Source: an uncultured Gammaproteobacteria bacterium (GTDB taxonomy: Bacteria > Pseudomonadota > Gammaproteobacteria > Pseudomonadales > Pseudohongiellaceae). Taken from it: DNA of 5,207 bases. The stretch is from positions 1 through 5,207 of the forward strand of contig CAISYX010000241.1 of the NCBI GenBank assembly GCA_903889815.1. The letters are read 5' to 3'. This document shows positions 1 to 5,207 of the stretch, piece after piece (positions within the stretch are counted from its first letter, which is position 1; every line of letters starts with the position of its first letter). The notes beneath the pieces are model-generated. The model ran no database searches and was not told where the DNA came from. It saw nothing but the letters and a program-made list of their open reading frames with translations. Both the position numbers and the translations under genes were made by a program.

Positions 1-758
1 AGAGTCGCCTCGGGCAATCCCCTGAGCAGCGCCACGCGTTCGCGAAAACTGGCCTGAAAATCCAGTTCACCGCGCATGGCGCGATCGGTGATCGCTGCCA
101 CCTGCTCGCCCACGCCGGCCGCTTTGGCCAGCTCGTCGATCACCTCGGCGTCGATCAGCGTGGAGTCCATGTCGAACACCACCAGGCGGCGGTTGCGCCG
201 GAAAATGTTGTCCTGCTGGAACGCGATGTCGACGTTGAGTTCCTGGGAAATCGCCAGAAACTCGGCCCGCAGCTGCTCGGGATCGACGGGCTCGCCGCGG
301 ACTGAGAATTCAATGCAGCCCTTGCCCTTGTCAGCCGGCAGCCCTTCGGGAATGCGTCCGGACAAGCGGTCAATGTGATCGATGTTCAGGCCGTGGCGGG
401 CTGTGATGGTGCTGACGCGGGCGATATGTTCGGCGGTCACGCGGCGGGCCAGCAGGGTGACGATGTGGCGTGCCTTGCCTTGTCCGCTGACCCACTGTGC
501 GTAGTCCTCCGCAGCGATAGGTGTGAACTTGACCTGCTGGTCCAGCTCCGAGGCGCGGAACAGCACATCTTTCAGCACATCAGTCTTGTCTTCTCCCCTG
601 GTCATCTGCACGAGAATGCCAAAGGACAGCGTGTCGTGAATCACGGCCTGGCCAATGTCGAGGATCTGCACATCGGCGCGGGAGAGAATGCCAGTAATGG
701 CAGCGGTAAGGCCGGGACGGTCGGGCCCGGTGATGTTGATCAGTACGATTTCCTGCAC
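1..758 (-). CDS. serB: Phosphoserine phosphatase SerB, N-terminal 252 residues (3' end outside window)
   Basis: SerB removes phosphate from O-phosphoserine, the last step of serine biosynthesis, in the cytoplasm. The translation starts VQEIVLINITGPDRPGLTAA, an ACT-like regulatory fold (about residues 1-80). A second ACT-like stretch (about 95-180) contains the HGLNIDHIDRLSG segment. The HAD phosphatase core begins near residue 190 with VVFDMDSTLID. By family knowledge, D196 is the phosphorylated nucleophile and D198 the general acid/base of the DxDxT motif. The later HAD motifs (Ser/Thr, Lys, GDGxND) lie beyond base 1; the long two-ACT SerB form is about 400 residues. I chose the GTG at 756-758 because AGGAG lies 9 bases upstream and the reading matches the usual start (M-R-E-I-V-L-I-N). 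No in-frame ATG gives a full ACT domain. The gene has its own likely promoter and is separated by 86 bases from the preceding minus-strand gene. Identification is firm. Confidence 0.95.
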   Translation of the reverse strand, partial: MQEIVLINITGPDRPGLTAAITGILSRADVQILDIGQAVIHDTLSFGILVQMTRGEDKTDVLKDVLFRASELDQQVKFTPIAAEDYAQWVSGQGKARHIVTLLARRVTAEHIARVSTITARHGLNIDHIDRLSGRIPEGLPADKGKGCIEFSVRGEPVDPEQLRAEFLAISQELNVDIAFQQDNIFRRNRRLVVFDMDSTLIDAEVIDELAKAAGVGEQVAAITDRAMRGELDFQASFRERVALLRGLPEAT

Positions 759-767
759 GCCTGCTTG

Positions 768-772
768 CTCCT
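768..772 (-). promoter_or_regulatory. Ribosome binding site of serB (decides the GTG start)
   Basis: On the minus strand the sequence reads AGGAG, followed by 9 bases and then GTG. This perfect Shine-Dalgarno core supports the non-ATG start of serB at 758. Confidence 0.75.
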
Positions 773-799
773 GGATGGGGCTATGTCTCGAGGGCGCGT

Positions 800-805
800 A
801 TTGTA
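800..805 (-). promoter_or_regulatory. Candidate -10 box for serB
   Basis: The minus strand reads TACAAT (5 of 6 match to TATAAT) about 42 bases before the serB start, giving a predicted leader of about 35 bases. No convincing -35 is seen at 16-18 base spacing (best match GGTGCA). The promoter may therefore be weak or activator-dependent. It suggests serB is not simply read through from the upstream minus-strand genes. Confidence 0.4.
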
Positions 806-844
806 GCCGTGCGGCAGGGGCGTGCACCACTGGCAGGAGCCGGC

Positions 845-1756
845 TCAGCGCTTCCAGGCCAGGCCAAGGCGGACGCTCCAGAAATCATGACTGCGGCTGT
901 TGTACTGGGGCGGGCGACGCACCTCCAGCGGTGTCCACGAAAGTGCCATCGACAGCTGCCACGCGGGGGTCAAGTCGAGCAGGGTGCCTGCAGACAGGGT
1001 CTGCACGGTGCCACTGCTCTCGAGTTCCGACAGATCCAGGGAATCGAAGACCAGCGCCTTGATCTCGACGTACGGACTCATGCGCGTGGACGCGAGGGCC
1101 ACAAAGGGCTGCCAGCGGCCATCCCCGAATGAGCGCGAAGCCACCAGTTCCACCCCTTCGTGGTCCAGGCGCAGTGTGTCATCGGAGGGGGCGCGGCAAC
1201 CAAAGGGATTTCCGGCGGTGCCCGGTGCCTGGGAGGCGACACTGCGGCTGCATGTGGTATCGCCCGAGGCGTCGCCGCGAACCGCGAAAACGCGCGCCCC
1301 CAGTGACCAGGCCTCGCCCTGCCAGAGCGCGCGCTCCAGAGCCAGTCCGAAGAGGTGCTCCGGCCTCCCGCCATTGATTTCCAATGGTGGCGTCCAGGAC
1401 AATTCGGCAGAGATTGCTGCCGGCAGGCCGATGTGGAGCCGGCCACGGCCGAACACAGGCGACTTGTTCATGTCTTCCAGCTTGTAGCCGCCGAAGCCGA
1501 CGCGCTGGTCTTCGCGGCTCAGATGCGGAATCGAGCTCATCTCGGCGGAAATGTGCCACTCGCCGGCCGCCAGCCGGCGCGCCGCTCCAGTGCCCAGATT
1601 CAGGCTGGCCGCTACCGTGTGCGCCATGGCCCAGCCTTCGGGGCTGTCGAATGCTTCACGCTCGTAGTCGTACAGCAACTCCTGCGCAGACGCGATCGGC
1701 ATGGCAGCCGCCATCACCAGTCCCAGCAGTCCCTGCACCACGCTTCGCCCCGGCAT
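845..1756 (-). CDS. Exported protein, probable outer-membrane beta-barrel, function unknown
   Basis: A 303-residue protein with a Sec signal peptide (residues 1-24; hydrophobic core about 9-20; likely cleavage after ASA24). The mature part has no transmembrane helix. It has many short alternating strands rich in Trp, Gly and Leu, for example near 107-126, 134-143, 148-159, 200-209, 214-224, 250-278 and a final strand at 291-302. This is the pattern of a small outer-membrane barrel, although the last residue is Arg rather than the usual Phe or Trp (W301 is third from the end). C169 and C187 bracket a polar Gly/Ser/Pro segment and could form a disulfide in an exposed loop. The ATG at 1754-1756 sits 7 bases after the cytochrome stop. 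A GAGGTAGGG ribosome site runs into the end of the upstream gene, so the two are probably cotranscribed and translationally coupled. I recognise no named family; the barrel assignment is inferred from residue pattern only. Confidence 0.8.
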   Translation of the reverse strand: MPGRSVVQGLLGLVMAAAMPIASAQELLYDYEREAFDSPEGWAMAHTVAASLNLGTGAARRLAAGEWHISAEMSSIPHLSREDQRVGFGGYKLEDMNKSPVFGRGRLHIGLPAAISAELSWTPPLEINGGRPEHLFGLALERALWQGEAWSLGARVFAVRGDASGDTTCSRSVASQAPGTAGNPFGCRAPSDDTLRLDHEGVELVASRSFGDGRWQPFVALASTRMSPYVEIKALVFDSLDLSELESSGTVQTLSAGTLLDLTPAWQLSMALSWTPLEVRRPPQYNSRSHDFWSVRLGLAWKR

Positions 1757-1763
1757 GGTGTCC

Positions 1764-2465
1764 CTACCTCAGCACGTTGATGATGTAGTTGGCCACATCG
1801 GTAGCGCATGTGCCACCGCCGATATCGGCACAGGCACTGGGATTGCCCGGTGGCATGGTGTTGTTGATCTTGGTGCGCAGAGTGGCGAAGGTGGTGAAGC
1901 TGCTGGCCGTCACGCTATTGCCGCTCTGGCCGCCAGTGCCGTTGCCGCCGTGGCAAGCTGCGCATTGTGCGGCGTACTGCGTCTGTCCCCTTGCGATGCT
2001 CGCCTGCAGCGGGTTCGGCGTTGGCGCTGGCGCTGGCGTAGGTGCAGGAGTAGGTGCAGGCGTCGCCGCCGGTCTCGCGCTGACGACTTGCAGATTGCCG
2101 AAGATGATCGGGCTGCTGCTCACCAGGCCCATGTTCAATTCGTAAAGCTCGTTCCCGACCTGCACCCGCGGAATGTAGAGCGTACTGCCATTGACGACCC
2201 GAGCGGCGGTGTTGTCGACCGCCGGCGGTGTCGCATACACGGAAGCACTCTGCAGTGTGAACTGGACAGGATTCTGGTTGCTCAGGCCCAGGCTGGCATT
2301 GACCACGCCGGTGCCGGGCACGTCCACAACAGGCAACAGCAGCACGCCGGTGCTGCTGTTGAAAGTGGGCACAGTTTGCGCGTGGACCTGTACGAAGGGG
2401 GCCAGCAGAATCAGGAGCAGCGCGCCAAGGCGCTGAGCTGGAGAAAGACAGAAACGCGTCGACAT
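1764..2465 (-). CDS. Secreted monoheme cytochrome c with duplicated N-terminal beta module and Pro/Ala/Thr linker
   Basis: A 233-residue exported protein, predicted in the periplasm or outside the cell. A signal peptide (1-29, cleavage after VHA29; no lipobox) is followed by a beta-rich module (about 31-130). That module looks like two related repeats: about 41-75 with VLLLPVVDV, and about 95-130 with TLYIPRVQV. A Thr-Pro-Ala linker (135-152) leads to a small class I-type cytochrome domain (about 154-233). The heme site is CAACH, with C168 and C171 binding heme and H172 the axial ligand; M204 in TMPPGN is the likely second ligand. C212 and C220 may form a disulfide. The ATG at 2465 was chosen because AGGAG lies 7 bases upstream and a clean signal peptide follows. 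The frame stays open upstream to 2762, but that stretch is not protein-like. It is first in a two-gene unit with the barrel-like gene. An electron-transfer role is inferred from the heme domain; the partner and the substrate of the N-terminal module are unknown. Confidence 0.88.
   Translation of the reverse strand: MSTRFCLSPAQRLGALLLILLAPFVQVHAQTVPTFNSSTGVLLLPVVDVPGTGVVNASLGLSNQNPVQFTLQSASVYATPPAVDNTAARVVNGSTLYIPRVQVGNELYELNMGLVSSSPIIFGNLQVVSARPAATPAPTPAPTPAPAPTPNPLQASIARGQTQYAAQCAACHGGNGTGGQSGNSVTASSFTTFATLRTKINNTMPPGNPSACADIGGGTCATDVANYIINVLR
2010..2063 (-). repeat. Short tandem repeat encoding the Thr-Pro-Ala linker
   Basis: Within the cytochrome gene, near-exact 12-base units (plus-strand GTAGGTGCAGGA, then GTAGGTGCAGGC at 2038-2061) and GGCGCT units encode alternating Thr-Pro and Ala-Pro (residues 135-152). 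It acts as an extended flexible tether between the beta module and the heme domain, as is common in modular secreted proteins. Such tracts can change length by replication slippage in 12-base, frame-preserving steps. Confidence 0.75.
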
Positions 2466-2472
2466 GGGTGTT

Positions 2473-2477
2473 CTCCT
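2473..2477 (-). promoter_or_regulatory. Ribosome binding site of the cytochrome gene (decides the start)
   Basis: The minus strand reads AGGAG followed by 7 bases and ATG at 2465. It fixes the start at the signal peptide rather than at the more distant in-frame ATG at 2762. Confidence 0.75.
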
Positions 2478-2486
2478 GCTATTCCG

Positions 2487-2515
2487 ATAATCGCGAAGTT
2501 GGATTTGTGTGAAAA
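2487..2515 (-). promoter_or_regulatory. Weak sigma70-like promoter candidate for the cytochrome/barrel unit
   Basis: The minus strand carries TTTTCA (2515-2510), 17 bases, then GATTAT (2492-2487), each 4 of 6 to consensus. Transcription would begin near 2480, leaving only a very short leader before AGGAG. No better pair was found in the 301-base spacer on this strand, but matches of this quality also occur by chance. Confidence 0.25.
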
Positions 2516-2539
2516 CCTGAAGCATTGCTACGCCGCGGT

Positions 2540-2568
2540 ACACAGGCACTGAACGCGGCAGTGCGTGT
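2540..2568. other. Imperfect inverted repeat (hairpin) in the divergent spacer
   Basis: The arms GCACTG (2546-2551) and CAGTGC (2559-2564) are perfect complements around a 7-base loop. After a 2-base bulge on the left, ACAC (2540-2543) also pairs with GTGT (2565-2568), giving a bulged 10-pair stem. There is no T-run on either side, so it is not a classical intrinsic terminator. It lies 75-103 bases upstream of the cytochrome start and could be a leader RNA structure or a protein binding site. The role is unknown. Confidence 0.4.
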
Positions 2569-2628
2569 CTGGTTGTCGCTGGCGGAGTATCCCGTCGATA
2601 ACCGAGGCGGCTCAGAATCGCACTAGTC

Positions 2629-2656
2629 ATGTTCCAATTGCAACAACTTGCAACAT
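2629..2656. promoter_or_regulatory. Operator-like cluster of three TTGSAACA motifs
   Basis: ATGTTCCAA (2629-2637) and TTGCAACAT (2648-2656) form an inverted repeat matching at 8 of 9 positions with a 10-base spacer. The spacer itself begins with another TTGCAACA (2638-2645), exactly 10 bases (one helical turn) before the copy at 2648-2655. GTTCCAATTGCAAC (2631-2644) is also a near palindrome centred on CAATTG. This AT-rich block stands out in GC-rich DNA. It sits between the divergent genes, about 65-75 bases upstream of the predicted radical SAM transcription start, a usual place for an activator. I cannot assign a regulator. Confidence 0.5.
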
Positions 2657-2675
2657 CAGAGGGGCGCAGGCGAGA

Positions 2676-2704
2676 TAGACAAGTTTCTGGAGAGTCACTA
2701 TTCT
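2676..2704 (+). promoter_or_regulatory. Sigma70-like promoter of the radical SAM / glycosyltransferase unit
   Basis: TAGACA (5 of 6 to TTGACA) is followed by 17 bases and TATTCT (4 of 6 to TATAAT). The predicted start is near 2711, giving a leader of about 55 bases before the ATG at 2767. Spacing is optimal, and the motif cluster at 2629-2656 lies just upstream. Confidence 0.5.
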
Positions 2705-2766
2705 TCCGGCATCTCAGGCTCCATCCAACTGCTACTTCCATCGACGCAGAGTGATCAGGCAACTTT

Positions 2767-4338
2767 ATGAAAATACTGATGATTTATCCGCAGATCGACG
2801 CTCCTCTGGGCACTAACCACGGCATCGCCTCCCTCGCGGGCGTGCTGCATGCCAATGGCCATGTGCTGGATTTGATGCATGTGTCCGAAAAGTACAGGCC
2901 TGTGCCGAGCAGCGACGAGATCATCGCCTACATTCGCGAGACAGGGCCCGGGCTGGTGGGGTTTTCTGTCATGTCCCAGCAGTACGACTGGGTGGTGGAG
3001 AAGAGCAAGGCCATTCGTGACGCCATGCCCGACATGGTGCAGGTCATAGGCGGCGTGCATGTGACGATGGTGCCGGATGAAGTGCACAAGTCCCGGTTGT
3101 TCGATTACACCTGTGTCGGCGAAGGCGACTGGGCGCTGCTGGAATTGATGAACGCACTGGAAAAGGGCGAGCGTCCGCACACGCTGGCGAACTTCCGCTC
3201 CTGGATCGATGGCGTGCCCGTGGTCAACAAGGTGGCGCCGTTCCCCGACCTGGCCAAGCTGCCGCCGCTGGACTACAACGTCTTCGACATGAAGGCGGTC
3301 ATGAAGGAAACCCGTGGGTGGATGGGCATCCTGACCTCCCGCGGCTGTCCGTACAAATGTACCTACTGTTTCAATATCGAGATCGTCGACCAGTACATCG
3401 AAGACGGTGCCGCCCGCAATGTGAAGGACTTCCTGCGCCATTTCCCCATCGACGTGATGATGGAAGACCTCAAGAAACTGGTGCGCGAAAACCCCGAGAT
3501 CAACACTTTCATCTTCGACGACGACCTGTTCACCCTCAATACTCAGTATGTCATCGAGTTCTGCGAGGCCTACAAGCGCCACAATGTGGGCATCCCCTTC
3601 GTGGTGAATGGCCACGTGAACTGTTTCGAGGAAGTGGCTGCCAAGGCCCTGAAGGACGCTGGCTGCATCATCGTCAAGTTTGGTCTGGAGAGTGGCTCGC
3701 CCCGCGTGCGCCGGGAAGTGCTGCACCGCTACATGAAGAACGAGCAGATTGAGCGCTCCTTCGAAGCCGCCCATGCCTACGATCTGCACAGTTCTGCCTT
3801 CGTCATGTTCGGACTCCCCTATGAAGGGCGCGAAGAGATCATGGAAACCCTGCAGTTGTGTGCCAAAGTGAAGATGGGTCGCTTCCGTTGGGCGCTGTTC
3901 TTCCCGTTCAAGGGCACCGCGGGTTACGAGATCGCCAAGCCCCTGATCGATGAGTCCAAAATGGCTGGCAAGGGCAATTACTTCGACGGTTCCTGCCTGA
4001 ACTTCGGCGAGGAGCATGACCTGTTCCTCGACAAGCTGGCGAAGCTCTGCAACTGGTACGTGAACGCCGAGACCGACTGGGAGTGCGCGCCGATCTACCG
4101 CAATCTGGTGGACAAGGTGGAGGCCATGGACAAGGAGACCTGGCTGCGGGAACGGGACGATCTGGTGGCCTATGACCGCGACCTGTCTGAGGAACTCATG
4201 GCCCGCGACCTGATCCATTACACCATCCGCTACTCCAATGTGATGGGCGTGCGTTCCGACTACATCAAGGAAGAACGGGCGCAGATGGCGGCCGGCAAGA
4301 AGAAGGAAGCCGTCGCCTACACCCTGGATCAGAGCTGA
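2767..4338 (+). CDS. B12-binding-domain radical SAM enzyme, substrate unknown
   Basis: A 523-residue cytoplasmic protein. Residues 1-135 look like a cobalamin-binding Rossmann domain of the radical SAM type: KILMIYP at the start, VIGGVHVT (93-100) and the VGEGD segment (117-121), without the DxHxxG motif, as is usual in this group. The radical SAM core (about 185-385) has RGCPYKCTYC; C194, C198 and C201 would hold the [4Fe-4S] cluster that cleaves S-adenosylmethionine. FDDDLF (250-255), FGLESGS (305-311) and MFGLP (347-351) match later strands of the barrel. A 130-residue C-terminal extension is acidic-basic and ends in a Lys-rich tail; I recognise no domain there. Length fits class B enzymes, which methylate unactivated carbons or rearrange lipids, tetrapyrroles and antibiotics. 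The reaction here cannot be read from sequence. The start is the ATG at 2767 with only a weak AGG 9 bases upstream. A glycosyltransferase gene follows after 25 bases, pointing to an envelope glycan or lipid substrate (inference). Confidence 0.9.
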   Translation: MKILMIYPQIDAPLGTNHGIASLAGVLHANGHVLDLMHVSEKYRPVPSSDEIIAYIRETGPGLVGFSVMSQQYDWVVEKSKAIRDAMPDMVQVIGGVHVTMVPDEVHKSRLFDYTCVGEGDWALLELMNALEKGERPHTLANFRSWIDGVPVVNKVAPFPDLAKLPPLDYNVFDMKAVMKETRGWMGILTSRGCPYKCTYCFNIEIVDQYIEDGAARNVKDFLRHFPIDVMMEDLKKLVRENPEINTFIFDDDLFTLNTQYVIEFCEAYKRHNVGIPFVVNGHVNCFEEVAAKALKDAGCIIVKFGLESGSPRVRREVLHRYMKNEQIERSFEAAHAYDLHSSAFVMFGLPYEGREEIMETLQLCAKVKMGRFRWALFFPFKGTAGYEIAKPLIDESKMAGKGNYFDGSCLNFGEEHDLFLDKLAKLCNWYVNAETDWECAPIYRNLVDKVEAMDKETWLRERDDLVAYDRDLSEELMARDLIHYTIRYSNVMGVRSDYIKEERAQMAAGKKKEAVAYTLDQS

Positions 4339-4363
4339 GCCGTAACAGGTCACGCCGACAATC

Positions 4364-5207
4364 ATGCTGCCTGCCCTGCAATCGGCGAAGAGCCTGGTGG
4401 TGCGCTGCCCCAACTGGGTCGGCGACATCGTCATGGCGACGCCGGTGTTCGAGTGCCTGCGCGCGAATTTCCCCCAGGCCGTCATTACCGCCTGCGTCCG
4501 CCCCTATGCGCGGGGCATTCTGCAGGACAGCCCCTGGTTCGATCACATCGTGGACTGCCGCGACAAGGACCTCAAAGGCCTGCGGCAGCTGCGCACTGAT
4601 CTCGCTCCCCTCAAACCCGACATGGGCCTGCTGCTGACCAATACCACCCACTCCTTTCTCAGTTTCAAGTTTGCCGGCGTGCCGCAGGTGTATGGCTACC
4701 GACGCAATCTGCGCCGTTTCTTTCTGGCGGGTGGTCCTGAACCCCAGCAAGAGGGCAACACGTTCCGGCCGCTGCCAATGCAGGAGTATTACCTGGAGCT
4801 GTGCCGCTATCTGGGCCTGGAGGTGCCGGCCCGCCCACGCAGCCGCCTGTACCTGTCGGCACCAAACGAGGCAGCCGGGCTGGCGCGTCTGCGGGAATGG
4901 GGCGTGGCAGATGATGACATGGTGGTGGGGCTGAACCCCGGCGCCAGTTTCGGGTCCTCCAAGTGCTGGCCGCCGGAATACTTCGCGCGCCTGGCAGAGC
5001 TGCTGCAGAGCGCGCTGGACTGCAGGATTCTGCTGCTGGTAGGCCCGGGCGAGGAGGGCATCGCCGAGCGCATCGTGGCTGCCAGCACTGCCCGCATCAT
5101 CAACACCGCGCACCAGCGGGTGGATCTGGCACAGCTGAAGCCGCTCATCAAGCGCTGCAATCTGCTCATTACCAATGATACGGGGCCGCGCCACTATGCG
5201 GTGGCAT
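4364..5207 (+). CDS. Glycosyltransferase family 9, heptosyltransferase II-like, N-terminal 281 residues (3' end outside window)
   Basis: GT9 heptosyltransferases (WaaC, WaaF and relatives) move heptose from ADP-heptose onto the lipopolysaccharide inner core at the cytoplasmic membrane face. The N-terminal acceptor domain carries the family signature CPNWVGDIVMATP (residues 15-27), with D21 at the expected catalytic position. The C-terminal donor domain begins near 186 with NPGASFGSSKCWP (191-203; K200 is the conserved lysine). It reaches TNDTGPRHYAVA (270-281), the donor-binding motif, where the window ends. The family is usually about 340-350 residues, so some 65 are missing. An in-frame TAA at 4343-4345 rules out a longer protein, making the ATG at 4364 the first possible start. 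No strong Shine-Dalgarno is seen (AGG 14 bases upstream), so translation may depend on coupling to the radical SAM gene. The motifs are closer to WaaF than WaaC, but the exact acceptor and sugar are not certain, so no symbol is given. Confidence 0.9.
   Translation, partial: MLPALQSAKSLVVRCPNWVGDIVMATPVFECLRANFPQAVITACVRPYARGILQDSPWFDHIVDCRDKDLKGLRQLRTDLAPLKPDMGLLLTNTTHSFLSFKFAGVPQVYGYRRNLRRFFLAGGPEPQQEGNTFRPLPMQEYYLELCRYLGLEVPARPRSRLYLSAPNEAAGLARLREWGVADDDMVVGLNPGASFGSSKCWPPEYFARLAELLQSALDCRILLLVGPGEEGIAERIVAASTARIINTAHQRVDLAQLKPLIKRCNLLITNDTGPRHYAVA

Noticed and set aside
375..806. A 143-codon plus-strand open frame over serB
   Set aside because: The minus strand encodes the conserved ACT region of SerB through this segment; the plus frame is a by-product.
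837..846. Perfect palindrome GAGCCGGCTC at the stop of the barrel-like gene as a terminator
   Set aside because: It has no loop and no following T-run, so it cannot act as an intrinsic terminator. It is more likely a chance GC-rich palindrome.
1701..2552. A 283-codon plus-strand open frame over the cytochrome gene
   Set aside because: It contains a long Arg/Trp run produced by reading the Pro/Ala/Thr linker repeat on the wrong strand, and it lies opposite a gene with a signal peptide and CAACH heme motif.
2466..2762. A 99-residue N-terminal extension of the cytochrome frame
   Set aside because: It would bury the signal peptide inside the protein and has no domain-like character. It also spans the promoter and operator region, and a strong AGGAG site precedes the internal ATG at 2465.
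2755..4485. A 576-codon open frame on the minus strand opposite the radical SAM gene
   Set aside because: It lies antisense to a gene with clear motifs. Its His/Val/Gln-rich composition is what the reverse complement of GC-rich codons gives. It also runs into the GT9 gene and has no recognisable domain.
4265..5194. A 309-codon open frame on the minus strand opposite the GT9 gene
   Set aside because: The plus strand here encodes unmistakable GT9 motifs (NWVGD, TNDTGPRH). The antisense frame has low-complexity Gln/Ala/His content and no domain.

Overview
The window is GC-rich, mostly coding DNA from what looks like a Gram-negative bacterium, probably a gammaproteobacterium. The evidence is a Pseudomonas-type SerB with an ACT-like N-terminus, exported proteins with Sec signal peptides, an outer-membrane-like beta-strand protein, and a heptosyltransferase-type enzyme typical of lipopolysaccharide assembly. 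The cytochrome domain style (CxxCH, MPPGNP, a late Cys pair) recalls secreted cytochromes of Cellvibrio-like marine gammaproteobacteria. That finer placement is from memory and weak.

Layout: five protein genes in two divergent blocks around a 301-base non-coding centre (2466-2766). The left block is on the minus strand. It reads from the centre outward as a secreted monoheme cytochrome c (1764-2465), then 7 bases later an exported, probable outer-membrane beta-barrel protein (845-1756), then after 86 bases serB (758 to beyond base 1), which is cut by the window edge. serB has its own good -10 box and AGGAG site and looks independently transcribed. The right block is on the plus strand: a B12-binding-domain radical SAM enzyme (2767-4338), then 25 bases later a glycosyltransferase family 9 protein (4364 to beyond 5207), cut by the right edge.

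The central spacer holds a cluster of three TTGSAACA-type octamers (2629-2656), two of which form an inverted repeat. It also holds a sigma70-like promoter for the radical SAM gene (2676-2704), a strong imperfect hairpin (2540-2568), and a weaker promoter candidate for the cytochrome gene.

Functionally, serB is ordinary serine biosynthesis. The cytochrome and barrel gene form a tight two-gene unit, consistent with an exported redox or envelope function that I cannot name. The radical SAM and glycosyltransferase pair suggests modification of a cell-envelope glycan or lipid. The most notable items are these two uncharacterised pairs and the operator-like motif cluster between them.
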